This document shows, piece by piece, positions 1-12,975 of a stretch of 64,000 bases of DNA. A program made the position numbers and the translations under genes. Position 1 is the stretch's first letter. Each line of letters opens with the position of its first letter. This stretch comes from Rhodeus uyekii (Eukaryota > Chordata > Actinopteri > Cypriniformes > Acheilognathidae): the NCBI GenBank assembly GCA_037043235.1, contig JAWRVZ010000054.1:4006501-4070500 (forward strand), read 5' to 3'. Below the pieces are notes generated by a model. That model searched no databases. It worked only from the letters and a program-made list of their open reading frames with translations, and was not told the origin of the DNA.

Positions 1-174
1 CGTGTTTGGATGTCTCCGGTGTTCCATGGTCATCTCGAGTTTTGCACAAAGAGTGTGCCGTTTTGTTTTGCATTTAAAGTTTTGGTTTCGGTTTTCAAAT
101 AAAAAGACTTTTCGTTTGGGAACCTGTTCTCCTCGTCCTTCCTCTCTGCATTGCACACGTCCCAAAGTGTGACA
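1..174 (+). mobile_element. 3' part of a probable LTR (solo or truncated)
   Basis: The stretch has an AATAAA polyadenylation signal near 100, then CTCCTCGTCCTTCCTCTCTG and a terminus ending in GTGACA at 174. In fish LTR retrotransposons (Gypsy-like) the LTR usually begins TGTCAC and ends GTGACA, so this looks like the right end of such an LTR cut by the window edge. No internal retroelement genes are seen. The family assignment is from memory of fish repeats and is an inference. Confidence 0.45.
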
Positions 175-3100
175 ATATGTTATATATTTTCTAATCTACC
201 AGGTGCTCAAAATTAATTGTTTTCTGTTTTTTATTGTGGGATCCTCCAGCTAACCAACTAACTCATAGCAGAAGTATTTATTACTGTAATAACTTAATCA
301 GATGTGGGTCCAGTATTACTTAAAATTGGGTCCATTAATGCAGATTGTCTGTTGTTCTTACTAATTTGAGTAATTATAAAGGATGGAGTAATATTTGTTT
401 GACAAACTTTAATGTTACATCAGTCATTCACATTAGTGCTCGGCAAACGTATGCACTGTTGTTGATACAGTGTGCACCTCAATAAATTACAAGTATACAT
501 ATTAGTTGTTGATGGATATTCACATGTTAATGCTGATAGTGAAGAATTACATCTTCAACATCTCATAGTGTAATACAAACTGAGTTGCGTATCACTGCAA
601 AATGTCCTGCACAAGTCGTCCTTGTGATGGAAGTTCGGGTTGAATAACTACTTTTTCCAAAGTTTCATCATCAGACACATCATTGTAATCATTGTAAAAT
701 TTGATGCCATCGTTACTATCTTTACAGTGAGTACAATCACTGAGGACTGAAAAAAGCCTCCAGGGCTGAAATTCAGTTATGATAATTGCACTTTACTTTA
801 CAAAAAACATCCTAGACCAATCACAACAGATGGGCATCTGGCCAATCAGAGCAGAGTAGGGTCTCGGAAAGGAGAGGTTTAGAGTGACTGAATCTTTAAA
901 CTGGTCATTTGAGAATCATTTAAAAATGTGATGATGTACAATGTATATTATAGGAAAATTAAAGTGTTTTTTGACCTTTGATGCATGTAAACCAATTACA
1001 TGCATCAAGCAACAACCTGTTAAACATTAGAAACCTTCCTAACAACATTAACACAAATAGCATAATAAGGGCGATTTAAATTCTGAATTCATAAAAGTCA
1101 ACACTTTTTTGAAGCAAAAGTTGAGGATGAAACAAACCATTGACCATACCCAAGGCAGCAAAAACTAAAATTAGATAGCCAAGTCCGCTGTCAAAAACAG
1201 GCCAAAGTGGGTGGGGAAGTGGACTAAAGGCTGAAGCTCAAACCATTTTACTTTCTCACTTTTAACCACAATCTATTGTTCAACATAGATATGTAAACTA
1301 CATCCTTATTTATAGCCTTAAAAGCTATCACAAACACATATGTAATTTCCGTTATGTATACGTTTCCAAAAGCACCCAAGAACACAAAACCATGAAAAGT
1401 CATTTTTGTGCCACTGAGGAGAGGACCAGGTTGCACTGTGGTTGCATCAGATTATCATGTCATACGCGTCTGTATCCAAGTCTAGTCTTATTTATTTGAT
1501 TAATATGGTAGAAAAAATAATATTGTGAAATACTATTACAGTTCAAAACTGTTTTTGATTTTAGTATATTTATTTTAGTATCTTTTACTATTATCATCAT
1601 CATCATCATTAATTTTGAAAGCAGTTCAATATTAAGTTGTTCTGCTAATTTTTTTTGTGGATGAGATAGATAGCATTTACTTGAAATCTAAATCTTGTAA
1701 CCGTATAACTTTTTACTGTGTATTTTGATCTTTACTGTGAATTTGTTTTTGGCAAAGATGCATTCAATAAAAGCATTAATTCCTTAGAAAAAATCTTTCT
1801 GACCTTCTCACTAGTGTACATCAAGTATTTCAGTTACAAAATACCATTACTTGCTTTATTCTATCATGAATTGTATAGTCTGTTTGTTTCACAGGACCTT
1901 AACAAGCACATGGTGTGCGTGGTAAACATTTTCAGCTTCAAAGGTCACACAAACAGTTTTATCAGCAAGGTATTGTCTCTGCTATGAGTCTGGGGTTAAG
2001 AAGTTTATTAATATCCTGTTAACGTCATATCATAGAGGTCTGCAAAACTAGCATCTTGTTCTGTGCAACCTGCAGATGTGCTCTCCGCCCTCAGCAACTC
2101 AAAAACCGATAACTTTATTCATGGCCTCTTTCAAAACAATCACCTTTCACTATCATGTGATTAAGACGCTGCATAATAATAAATGTAAGTGACATATCTT
2201 CTCAAAGAACATAAAGCTATGCACATGAAAGTGCAAATCTAATATTGGTATACATTGTTTGGGTGACATTTTGTTTTTGCAGTCAACTCTAGCTATTTCC
2301 TCAGGCTTGAACAATTGAAACAAGACTCAGACTGAAATAAAGTTGCCTCAAAAACATGTCCTAAAGTTATGAACATGTAAATTAATGAACAATTGTATTG
2401 TTATCAGATTCACGCTTTCACCACAACAGACTGCATTCTTCTTTTCAGACTATCCTACATCACAAATGAGTCACGTTAGGAGAAATAAAACAGCTATCAA
2501 TCATATTAATATTTTGTTTTGCAAGAAAAAATAAGCAAAACTACTGTATAAAAGTCACAACTTGGTCACATGTAGTGGCATTCCTGTAACAGTCATATAC
2601 AACACCACAAACTGTCTGAAATCAACAAATGAAAGTACTTACTTCCCCCCATTTCCAAACTGCTTTAAAATGTTAAACTGCTTCAGCATGATTGTGAAGA
2701 ATCTGACGCCTTCAAGTAATTGTTCCTAAGCGCAGATCAAGAGTATATTAATTTCATTTGATGGAAAATGTTGCTCTCTGAACTCAGTAAACAGGCATGT
2801 CATTCAGACTTGTGTCACCAATAGTCTGAACTTGACTGTTTCACATTTGTGCACACACCTCGTCGACTCGGGGAAAGAGGAAGTTACCAAATGCATAAGA
2901 GGAAAGACAATTTCATATCATGCTGTGAAAGTCATGCAGTCCTCTTTGGCCACAGAAAACACTGAAGTAGATTCAAATTTTTACTTCAACCAATGTAAGT
3001 ACATTGTAAAAATGTTTTTTTTTGTTTTTTTTGTTGTTGTTAGATTTACACACAAAAAAAAAAAAAAATGGTTGGTAAAGAGAATGTCACATGATGAATC

Positions 3101-4411
3101 AAAGCTCATCATAAGCACCTTTTCCCCAAGCTGAGAAGACTAAGAACCAGTTATTTCAACAAAAATACATCATATGTGAAATCTGTGCTGAATACAAGTA
3201 AAATTCTCTCTTTTTTAAGAATATTTCTTTGAATGTACAGTATTGTATCATGCTTTCGACTAAAACACAACTTCTTTTCAACATTGATAAAATTCCAAAA
3301 TGCTTCCTGAGCTCCAAATCACTATATTAGAATGATTTCTGAAGGATTATGTGACTGAAGATTTGAGCTTTGTAAATTTTGTAAGGTTGGCCTTAGGATT
3401 TTTAGGATTGTCCAGCTGTCAGTGTCAGGATTGAGGTGGGGTAGTAGAGGGCTTTAGATAGAGAATATGAATTAAATGAACTATAAATACATCTTTGTTG
3501 ATTATCATATTATGCAAATTGGGAGTTGTTTCACCATAGTTTACTTTGTGGCATTAAAAAAGGTACCCTTCATTATCTTACCTTTGGCAATGAAGTGTCC
3601 ATCACATTACAACCATAACAAATGCACTGTTTGTGTGTGCAAATACCAGGATGTGAAAGAAAGGAGAAAGGGGAAATATTTTTTTCTATCATATAAAGTG
3701 TATCATCACAAATAATTACCCTGGGAAACACTGTGGTTATGACAATGAATTGAAACCAGTGGAATGTCCTAAGTAAATATGAAGCAGGAGATAGAGCCCC
3801 CTAAAGGTGGCCCTCGGCAACACAGATAAATACAATATTTATTACAAATAGGTGCTTTTTCTGGCGAACTGTGGTTACTCTGAAAATTTTTTGCAAGTAG
3901 GCCTGCTCAAACCACATTGGAAGTTTTTTTCTTCTTCCTTTTTTTTCTTCGGAAATGTCAGTAAGATAAGAAGTTGAAATTAATTAAATAAATAACTACA
4001 AATAAAGGGAATAAAGTAGTTAAAATAAAAAAAGATTCTATATTACAGTGAATATGAGGGAGAGAAAAGGAAAATAAATAAATAAAATAAAAGGATATAA
4101 AAAAAGAACAGTGCATATAATCGGTGAAGAGCAGAAACAGGAAATGCAGTTAAACAGATGTGTTTTTAATCTGGACTTTGTAGGGTTGAGAATAATCAAA
4201 TATATGTGAACACGAACAAAGACATTTGCTGTACTGTTTCATCCCCCTCTTTCTTACCACAAAGACCAATTGGAACTAGAGGATAAAGTTCGTTGAGACA
4301 AACTTTAGAAGTTGGCTGAGAACGTCGCACCAGAAACTTTAATTTCGCATGTCGGTAGCACAAGTAAACATTAAATAAGAAGTTGCTGCCATGAATGATC
4401 AGAAAATATCA
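175..4411. other. Gene-free AT-rich DNA with old repeats
   Basis: I see no convincing exon. Open frames here are short (100 codons or fewer), lack recognisable protein and contain homopolymers. About 780-1085 resembles a degenerate dispersed fish repeat (GCCAATCAGAGCAGAG, then an ATGCATGTAAACCAATTACA segment, then AATAGCATAATAAGGGC). A short (ATC)n run lies at 1593-1609. Confidence 0.5.
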
Positions 4412-4538
4412 TGTTGCTAGGGTGTTGTTGGGGTATTCAGGGTGGATGCTATGGTTTTGCTATGTGGTTGCTATGTTAACCAGAGTGGTTGCTAGGGTGT
4501 TGCTAAGCAGTTGCTAGGGTAACCAGAGTGGTTGCTAA
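4412..4538 (+). repeat. GTTGCTAGGGTG minisatellite
   Basis: Degenerate tandem units of the form GTTGCTAGGGTGTTG and AACCAGAGTGGTTGCTAG repeat across about 125 bp. This sequence type is widespread as a dispersed minisatellite in teleost genomes. No coding potential is seen. Confidence 0.75.
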
Positions 4539-4639
4539 TTGGAATTAGAGGGGTTGATCGTGGTCAAGGCCTGTAGCCCAAGATGTGTGTTCCTCAGGGG
4601 TCTATGAATTATCATACCTTTAGTACAGTGGGGGAAGTT

Positions 4640-4900
4640 ATAATTATCTGATTGGTTAGTTTGAATATCTCACTTTGGGTTTCAATCACATGGTCAAGAA
4701 AGGGATAAAAGTAGATTGTTGCTCTTGGCTCTTCTCTTCTCGGCTCTTCTCTTCTTTTCCCTGGTGGTGCTTTGTTCTGGCTCTTTCTCTCTTCTCTTTT
4801 CGGTATGGTGGATACGATTAATGTATTAAGTTTTTATCGTCTCATACATCTACTTTGTAACTATTTTAAGTGTAACCATCCATAACCCGATATTGTCATT
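4640..4900 (+). mobile_element. Promoter-like, possibly LTR-derived segment
   Basis: A GATTGGTT CCAAT-like box (about 4650), a TATA-like GGGATAAAAG (about 4702) and a run of CTCTTCTC pyrimidine units (4718-4800) follow one another, the order expected of a pol II promoter such as the U3/R part of an LTR. No paired LTR or coding region is visible, so origin and activity are uncertain. Confidence 0.3.
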
Positions 4901-5099
4901 AAACTCTAATTAAACAAATGATGAGCTAACTAGTTTTGGTTTTCTATTAGCTTTTATATATTATTTGCTACCTATTGCAATACAATATCGTCACACTATA
5001 GCAATGCTCTCCCACATATTTTGTTATTATTAACTGCTTATTTTCTTGTTGCAGTGTATGGTAATTCTACTATCTTGCTAATAACGTTTCGGCAATCCT

Positions 5100-5290
5100 G
5101 CAGCCTGAAATACTGTGATCACCGTGGTTCCACCGGCTCTGCTGTGGTGATCTCTTGGCTCCTCCCTGACCACCTGCTCTGCCTGTTCCGCCCTAACTAC
5201 GTGCTCTTAACTGCTCCACCCTGGCTCTCCGCTCCACCTCGGGCTGTCAGGGAGCAAAGGACATTCATAATTGGCCTCCGTGGTTGATTT
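5100..5290 (+). repeat. GC-rich repeat-like island
   Basis: A C/T/G-rich patch with CTGCTCTGCC/GGCTCCTCCCTG-like internal repetition sits abruptly in AT-rich DNA. An 88-codon frame passes through it, but the protein resembles nothing I know. It is most likely a dispersed repeat fragment. Confidence 0.35.
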
Positions 5291-7372
5291 TTATACAAGT
5301 ACTTTAAAATTGATTCTGAATAAAACTATAAGCCATTGTAATTATCTAAGAATTGGCGTGACATGTTTCATTATTTAAATAGCATGGATTCTTGAAACAT
5401 TTAAACAAAGTGGATGGATCTCTTGACATTTACATGAAAATCCTATTTATTTACTTGTCACTTTTGAATGATAAATTATCACTCTATCAAACACAGTTTT
5501 GAAAATGTCTCTTCAAACACAAACGAATATATTTGCTCCAACATCAGCGTTGAGAAAAGCAAAGGCAACACATTACACATGCTCTTTGACTTCAGAATAT
5601 GGTCATTTACGCTACTTTGCAATATCCATATTTTCTTACTGATTACTAAATACAGAAAATTTGTAACACAGATCTCATAATTTCCAACATTTTTATCCAC
5701 CTTATGATTTTTCAACATTATTAAAGGTTATCACAGCTTCTAAATTGAACGAGCTGCTTAACTATTTCCCCCTAAACAGCTAATGTTTCTGTATTAAAAC
5801 CATCCCATTTTCACAGTCTATGGAATGGGGGAAAAAAAAGTTTTCACCACACATACACACACACAAAAATGGGTTCTTCAACAACATTCAGCGTGGTTAA
5901 GGTGGTATATAGTACCACTGGCATACAAAGAAGCCATTAAGCACCTGTATAGTTCTTTAAAAGATCTCTAACTTTCTCTCAGTTTAGCTGGGGAAGATTA
6001 AAAAAAGTTATAAAATAAAGAACGGAAAGATAACATGGTTCTCAATTGCTATATAGGTTTATATACCACATAAAGTGATTCCACTATGCTCACAAGCCCA
6101 TGAACCACTTTCAGTGCTATTTAGCACCATTTTTATTTGGTGGTCAAAGGTGGTTAGAATTAATATACCAAAAATATCATTTTCAGTCGAGTAGAATCAA
6201 GTTTTCATTACTTTTTTTTACATTTCTGCTCAATCACTACAATAGTGTGAAACCAATATTCCTGTGCTACAATGCAGAAGTACTGACAAGGAGAAAACAC
6301 TTTTTATTCATTTATTTGTATACAACAAAGTTTCAAATACAGAAATCCACTAATTTCAAATCAATACCCCGAGTAAATACATATTTCGGTACTGATGAAT
6401 GCATTACAAATGTTAAAACACTTTGTAAATAATTGTTTAAGAGCTGAAAAAAAAAAGATTTTTGCACCATCAGCATTATCTAAGTACTATTGCTTTCCTT
6501 AAACAGTCAAGGCAAGTAAGGTCCCAGCAGCGGAGCTAAAGCGTAAAACTCTTCAAAATATTATGAGGACACACCAGTGGGTCTGGTAGTGACAAAAACA
6601 AGGGTCCTACTTCAAAATAAATGTAAAACCCTGAGTAAAGGGGCATTATAGAAGTTTGTGTGGTGAATACTCGGTTACTGTAATACTGTCCTGTTGATAG
6701 TGACGCCTCGTTCCAAGACTTCGTTATTGGGTTTAAGCATTTAAAAACATTAACATTTTAAATAAGAATTTAGCCTGCAGCATTACGTCCAAGCCTGTCC
6801 TGATTACACCAAGTAACAAACAAAAGTACCTTCCCATTAACCTTTAAATGACTAGAGCTGCATTGTTTTGCACTTAAACAGAATGAGGCCACAAAGGTGG
6901 ACAAAACTAAAGACAGTATAAGGGCTGATGTCATTCGATGCATAAAAAGACTAATGTCTATTTAGTGTTTGACTGTTCCACACTGCAACCTGCTTCTTCA
7001 GCTCACACGAGTACACCTGCAACCCTACCTCACTCTGCCATAATATCCCAATCTAATGTAATGGTGATAACGTCATAGAAACGTAGAAATTGAGAGTAAA
7101 TTCCAGCAGCTTTAGAGTCTGAGCACAGTGAATGTGTCAGGAGAGGGATAAAGTGAGTGAAGTTTGGTGGTTTTGACAATTAATAACCTTACAAACTCCA
7201 TCACCACTTACCACCTCCCATTTGACTTCCTATAAATGTCCAAATACCCCTCCAACCTTGGATGGATGGAAAGGTTGACACGTATAGATAACCCTGAGCT
7301 GTTTCCTCTAAACAACTAGTCCCCTTCCCTCCCTCCCCAGAAAAGCCCTGTCCTGTGTGATGACATTCGGGG
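5291..7372 (-). other. Intergenic DNA and probable pdap1 3' UTR
   Basis: There is no gene before the pdap1 stop codon. The part nearest the stop is presumably 3' UTR of the minus-strand pdap1 transcript; a candidate polyadenylation signal (TTTATT on this strand) lies near 6303. The transcript end is not determined. Confidence 0.4.
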
Positions 7373-9326
7373 CTAGCGTTTCGACTTCGCCTCATCTGCT
7401 TCTTTTTCTGTAAAAGAATAAGGACAGGTTTAAATTTTTACAAAAGCAGAGAAGACCAGTTAACTGAAAATAAAGGAGCATGGACTTAAAGTAAATATTT
7501 CATTACACCCAACTATATTATATGGTACAAAAAAAAAAAATGTCTAATTTATATTGCCTATATTTCAATGCAAAAGTGAAGCAAAAATGTGAAAAGCATA
7601 TGGTTCAATAGAATGTTTTGATAAGGCATGGCAGGTGATGTCAAAAGGCATGACGGGCCAAATTTATACATTATACATGTAGTCATTCATTGATCTTGCA
7701 TCAGAAAATATAATGCCATCAGCTCACCTTTCCTTAGCTCATCTCGCTTTTTTGCTGCATCCTCTCTCTGCTTTTTGATAATGGCGAGCCTGGCAAGGTC
7801 TGCCCTAGCCTGATCAGTCTTCCCCTCTAGATGCAGCTTCATGTATCTCTCCTTTGCCTTCTGCTTCTCAATCTCCTCCCTACAAAGGGAAACACAATGT
7901 ATATTAACACAAAAGCCATTTATTAGACTGAGGATCTCAAGTTTATGCCATCCACACACCTTTCTCTACGTGAAAGCTCTTTAGGTGCGTTGACGTCTAT
8001 TTCCACAACCTTCTTACTTTTCTGGGAGGTCCTGTTTGGGTTCTCAATTTCAATTAGTCCTTCTACACCTTTCCTTTTAGGTTGCTTAGAAAAGAAATCA
8101 AACGATTAGTTAAAACATTCATTAATCAGAAACAGCCTCTGCAGCACCATCACATGCAAAACAATTGTCCTATTAGAAAAAAATAACCATAACCTAGTGT
8201 TAAAGAGAAAGTTTAGTCAGATGAAAATTAATTTACTCGCCATTCAAAACCCATAAAAAAAGAAAAAAAAAGATTAACCCATTTGAAAAGAGCCGCTTAA
8301 TTCAAGCCTTCTGAAGAAACAATCGCTTTACATGATAAACAGATTTAGGTTTTTATTCACCTATAAACACTAAATGCACATTTACACACATACATATCCA
8401 TGTATGTGTGTGTGTGTGTTATATAGATAGAGAGAGAGAAAACAAAATATGGCTCAACGTATGGGTGTTAATGTTTAAAGGTGAATAAAGGCCTTAAATT
8501 AAAATCGGTTTATCTTATGAAGCAAATGAGCACATTTTCAGAAGATGTGGGGTTAAACTGCCCGTTCAATATGGATTACATATACAATACATTTATATCT
8601 CATATGGGTTTGGAACGAGGGTGAATAAATGACAGTGTTGTCATTTCTGATGAATTATCCCTTTGAGGGAACTTAATTAAAACCTCATACTTCATCATCA
8701 CTGCTGCTCTCCTCTTCAGATTCTTCTGAACTTCCACGTTCAGCCCCTTCATTCGCCTCCTACACATAAAATAATCAGTTTCCATTAACAAACGTCACAT
8801 TCATGAGTGTGACAACTAAACGCAAGCAGCAGAAGATGAACACTTATACACTCACCAGTTCCCTCTGAGCTTTCATCTGCCGATCAATCTCCTCAGGGTT
8901 GCTGAACTGCTTCCCACGGCCCTTATGGCCCTTTCTGCCTGAAGCGGTGGGCAAGGTGAAATAACACAAATTAACTCACCAACTACATTAATAGGCGATT
9001 ATATCATATGCAGATATTTAATGCCATAACTAGGCAAAGCATGAACAAGAGTTGTATGTGAAACTATCGACTTATCGGACAATCACGTGTGACTGCACTG
9101 GTACAGCATGGCCTGAGTTTCTAATAGCGTACATGCTTCTTTTCCACCGTGATTTATCCATTATAGAGAGGCTGTAAGTAAAAACGGTTTCCTCAAGGTC
9201 CCGATATTCACCGTCAATTCCGTGTTTTCCTTTTATAGGTTGTACTTATGTGAAAACGGGCTCTGGCTGTATGTTAGGAAAGGTAAACTAGCGATCAGGC
9301 GCGCGGTACTCACCTCCTCTCGGCAT
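7373..9326 (-). CDS. pdap1: 28 kDa heat- and acid-stable phosphoprotein (PDGFA-associated protein 1)
   Basis: Six coding exons on the minus strand: 9326-9314, 8938-8856, 8759-8691, 8084-7960, 7879-7728 and 7407-7373. All have GT-AG boundaries and consistent phase, giving 158 residues. The protein starts MPRGGRKGHKGRGKQF, has an acidic Glu/Ser tract (exon 3), the conserved KRKGVEGLIEIENPNR segment and a long charged helix (SRREREEIEKQKAKERYM onward), all diagnostic of PDAP1. The family is a small, highly charged, casein-kinase-phosphorylated protein reported to bind PDGF-A. The human protein is 181 residues; the acidic linker is shorter here and the C-terminus ends in KSKR rather than in the longer mammalian tail. 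The start is the first ATG, in the usual MP[RK]GGRKG context. Intron 3 carries a MITE. A teleost a/b paralogue cannot be assigned. Confidence 0.93.
8200..8665. mobile_element. TTAA-type palindromic MITE in pdap1 intron 3
   Basis: The left end is TTAAAGAGAAAGTTTAGTCA and the right end, near 8620-8665, reads GAACGAGGGTGAATAAATGA followed by ATTATCCCTTTGA. Together they match the terminal inverted repeats of the abundant fish element whose ends read TTAAAGGGATAGTTCACCC. A (GT)n and (GA)n run sits in the middle at 8406-8440. No coding capacity. Confidence 0.6.
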
Positions 9327-9580
9327 CGTGGAATCACTCTGTGACGATGAAAACCCTCAAAGGGAACCGATTATTTCTGCTGCTAAAATGTAATACAATC
9401 GGACGAATTGAATAACTTTAATGTGTTCTGTCGACCTCTACAAAATGGCTATTTTAAAGTTAAATATGACGCAACCTCGTCGACTCAAATTGATACCGCT
9501 GAAAGCGCCGTTCCGTCGCTTCCTGTGAGTGACGTCAAGAGCTTTATTGTTGATGATTGACTGCTGGGCTGGCCAATCAA
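9327..9580 (-). promoter_or_regulatory. pdap1 promoter with perfect CRE
   Basis: This GC-richer stretch upstream of the pdap1 ATG contains a full palindromic cAMP-response element TGACGTCA at 9530-9537, an ETS-like CTTCCTGTG at 9519-9527 and a CCAAT box at 9573-9577. No TATA box is seen, consistent with a housekeeping promoter. The transcription start is not determined. Confidence 0.5.
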
Positions 9581-9740
9581 AACTCAGAGGAATTTCTACA
9601 ACAGAGGCTGTTAGCCAATGCGAACTCATGTCATATTATAATCATGAAATATTTTTCACACCAATATGGTATTTATTAATATTTTCAATTTGTTATTTTT
9701 TTTCCCAGTTGTAGTCTTTTTTTCCATTTTAGTGTAAACT

Positions 9741-9830
9741 TACATTTATTCATTTAGCGGATGCTTTCATCCAAAGACACTTACAGCTTGAGGAATACAG
9801 AAAGCGATTCATCCTGAAGAGGCAAAAGTA
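9741..9830 (-). repeat. SINE/LINE 3'-tail fragment
   Basis: ACATTTATTCATTTAGCGGA followed by TGCTTTCATCCAAAGACACT and TACAGCTTGAGG is a divergent copy of the conserved teleost tail ending in CATTTAGCAGACGCTTTTAT. It is shared by several fish SINEs and L2-like LINEs, here on the complementary strand and without a head. Confidence 0.6.
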
Positions 9831-10874
9831 CACAAAATACAAAGTTTCGAACATTGCTTGAAGTAGTATAAGCCTGGAGAATGCAGGGACTAAAGGAAAG
9901 TGAAAGCAAGTAACTACTTTCAGTTAGTAGCAACATTTGTAATTGTAACTTTAACTTTATTACGTTTAAGGTTTTGTTTTATCTCATACTAAGCCTATTT
10001 TTCATTTCTGTTTGCATTTAATCACTTTAGTTAACAATAAAACTGATTCAATGTAGATTCAACTATAATTTACTAAATGTATTACATTATTATATATGTA
10101 CTGTATATATACATACATATATGAATGTATAGCACATAAAACCAGCATGAACATAAAGTAGTATTTCTAAAAATGTGAATATCTCATGAAGGAAATTATA
10201 GTTTAAAATGTTCGAAATTGTGTTGAAGTGTTTATTTCTAATGATAGTTTGAAATGTTCCAAATTGTATTGACATGTTCTTTTCCGTTCGAACATAAAGT
10301 TACTGTTTTTAATTCTGTAGCAAACCTTTTCTGACTAAAACAAAGAACAATGCACTCAGGGTGAAAATTCCAAGACTGTAACTGTTGACGCTGTCTGTTC
10401 GCTAGAAAAGTTACAAAAATAAATATGTAAGGGATGGGGCAAGGGGTTCTTCCATTCTTGTGTGCAGACTGCTGATTGCTATGGTGTAACCAATGAAGGA
10501 ATCTGCCTGACAACAGTCACTTTATGGAAAGGTGGACTCGAGGGAGGAACTGAAAGTCAAGAATATATCAACTGTTTGCATATGCTTGTAAGACATTCTG
10601 GACTGCCCAGATGTCAGCTTTTGGCATTGTGGTCCAGTAATCCTGAGCTCAGAGCTCTTTTGATGCTCTATTAAATCGATTCCATTTATCTACGAGTAGC
10701 GTCTTTCTTTGGCTTGGCAAATCAACGGACTGGGGGGAAAGAATATTTCCAACACTCACACAATACAAGACACTAATTTTAATAACACACATAAATAACA
10801 AAATGATTTTAACATGAATATCCCACCCTTCCGCTCTCTCCACTGTTTATCTTTTAGGATTGATTGCCACATTA
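9831..10874 (-). other. Intergenic DNA and slc16a8-like 3' UTR
   Basis: No gene is supported here. The right part is presumably 3' UTR of the transporter gene that ends at 10875. The short frames at 10238-10843 have no recognisable protein. Confidence 0.4.
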
Positions 10875-12975
10875 TCACGATGTTTCTATTGAGTCTTTGT
10901 GTTTCTTTTTGTTAATAAAACAGAATGATGCAATGGCAAGAAATACTCCAGCGATGATCAGCTCTCCTCCAGCCATGTAAAAAATCAGTTCATAGTTCTT
11001 GTATTTGTCCACCAAATAACCTGTGGGGAGAATACATGTAGGAAAATATTAATTAACTTGACCAATGGATCATAAAAACTAGCATTTCTTAGCTGATGAT
11101 TAAATTTAATGCATGTTTTCATCATAACTCACCAGCAGAGGGAGGTCCGATCAGCACAGCCACTGCCTCAATGAGGAGCACTAGGCCAAGTGCACTGGAA
11201 AAACTGCTTATGCCCACAATACCCATCAGCACTTCAAATTGTAGAGCACCCACCATGCCATAAGACAGCCCGAAGAACACACAAAAGATAACTAGTCCCT
11301 TATAGTCTGTGCTTGTAGCTGAACAAACATCTGTTAGGCCATTGAAGAGCAAGGCCAGACTGAAGAAATAAGACATCTTGGGTCGAATCCATTTTAAACT
11401 GGCCAGCATACCACATGTGGGACGAGCAAAAATGTCAATAAATCCTATAATAGACAACAAAAAGGCAGCATCCTGGTCAGGTACTCCTTGGTCCTTAGCG
11501 TAGTTGACTAAGAGAATAGTTGGAACAAATAGGCCGAGGACAACTATAAATTTTGCAATGATATAAATAATAAGCCCTCTGTCACAAAGTACGCTAAAAT
11601 CCAAAAGCTTATTTTTAGTGGGCTTTTTATCATTATTGTTTTCACAAATTATGTTCTCTTGGCCAGCCTCAGGAGGCAGCATTTCCTTAAGCTCTTGGGA
11701 GCAGGCTATCGCTTTCCTTTCTTTACGTTTCAGGGGTCTCATTACAGCTGCACAGGCGCAGCAGTTGAGCAGAAGACCACCGGTAATGAGAAAGCCTCCT
11801 CTCCATCCATAGTGGTTGAGCAGCACTTGTCCTAATGGAGAAAGAGCTGACAGAAATACAGGACTTCCAGCTGCCGCCAGTCCATTGGCAAGTGGTCTGC
11901 GTTTGTCAAAATAAGACCCCAACATAATCAGTGATGGTTGGAAGTTCAAAGCCAATCCAAGACCTTTAAAGACAGAAATACATTGTTCAATTAAATTGAA
12001 ATTAATATCTTCCAGACACATTTTTATAATAGTATTTTCATCAAAGCTTTGTCTTGTGTTTAGCAATATCAAAACACCTATTGTACTATTTTTCTTTGAC
12101 TTAATTTTGAAAAAAAAAATTGGCCAAATAAAAATGCAGTAACAGGTAATATGTCCTTAAATATTTCGCTTTGAGTGTCTATGATAAAACGCTATATAAA
12201 TGTAATGAGTTATTATTATTATTATCAACTTAATAAAAAAATGTATAAATATCACACTCGCATTTACACTGTTCAACAGAAGTCATACAGGTTTTGGAAT
12301 GAGGGTGAGTACAGGGTCAGTAAATGGTGACAGAACTTTGGTTAATTAATGTATGTGAACAAATTGGTTAAATGAACGATTCAATGACTCACTCATAAAG
12401 ACACATTTCGCCTTATGTTTCAGCAGAGTAACTGAAAACTTCCCACAGAGTACCAGAACTAAATGTATATAATTACCGTATAGATAATTGATCTCAAATA
12501 TCGTTTAGTTACCTGTAATGACACCTGCAGTGAGATAAACCTGGATAATGTTTGAAGCAAAAGATGCACTTATCATTCCTCCTGAAGCCAGTAATCCTCC
12601 AAACAACATGACTGGCCGGCATCCAAATTTATTAACCATGATGCTAGAAACTGGACCTGGATTAAATGACAATAAAAGTATTGAGCATTAAGAATGCATA
12701 AAAAATATATTCTTAAAGATTTTATAAATCTGACAGCATTCAATTTTCAACATCTTACCTGAACCATAGAGCATTGCTAATATAATGGAAGAAATCCAGG
12801 CTGTGTCACTATATCCACATTCAAATTCTCGCATAAGTTCTTTGAAATAAACACTTATTGCTTTTGGGAGGGCATAAGAGAAGCCAGTGATGACAAAACT
12901 TCCCAGCAGAACGATCCAGCCCCAGCCGCCATCTGGGGCTCCTTCTTTCTCTCTCTCAACTACAATAACTCCCAT
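10875..12975 (-). CDS. slc16a8: Proton-linked monocarboxylate transporter, MCT3-like
   Basis: Four coding exons on the minus strand: 12975-12759, 12656-12513, 11963-11133 and 11020-10875, giving 445 residues. It should move lactate/pyruvate with a proton across the plasma membrane. SLC16 signatures are clear: DGGWGW at residues 15-20, a TM1 lysine at 38 (MCT1 Lys38 equivalent), YFDKRRPLANGLAAAG at 138-153, and Asp297/Arg301 in the TM8 motif GFIDIFARP. Twelve hydrophobic segments are expected, with the large loop at about 197-240. The C-terminal part (LVDKYKNYELIFYMAGGELI) resembles MCT3 more than MCT1, 2 or 4. The tail after TM12 is only about 14 residues (KKKHKDSIETS end), far shorter than in mammalian MCT3/4. 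Family membership is sure; the choice of slc16a8 over an slc16a3 or fish-specific paralogue is less so. Confidence 0.8.
12270..12355. mobile_element. Half of a TTAA-type MITE in transporter intron 2
   Basis: GTCATACAGGTTTTGGAATG followed by AGGGTGAGTA and a GTAAATGGTGACAGAACTTT stretch matches one terminal half of the same palindromic family seen at 8200 and 46195. It is truncated. Confidence 0.5.

Noticed and set aside
1718..3715. Several 80-100 codon frames at 1718-1987, 2832-3134 and 3476-3715
   Set aside because: No splice context, codon structure or family resemblance; they include homopolymer-coded Lys/Phe runs.
12688..12758. Extension of the transporter first exon past the donor (KMLKIECCQIYK)
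   Set aside because: It reads into the intron; the donor at 12758-12757 joins correctly to the conserved GPVSSIMVNKFGCRP exon.
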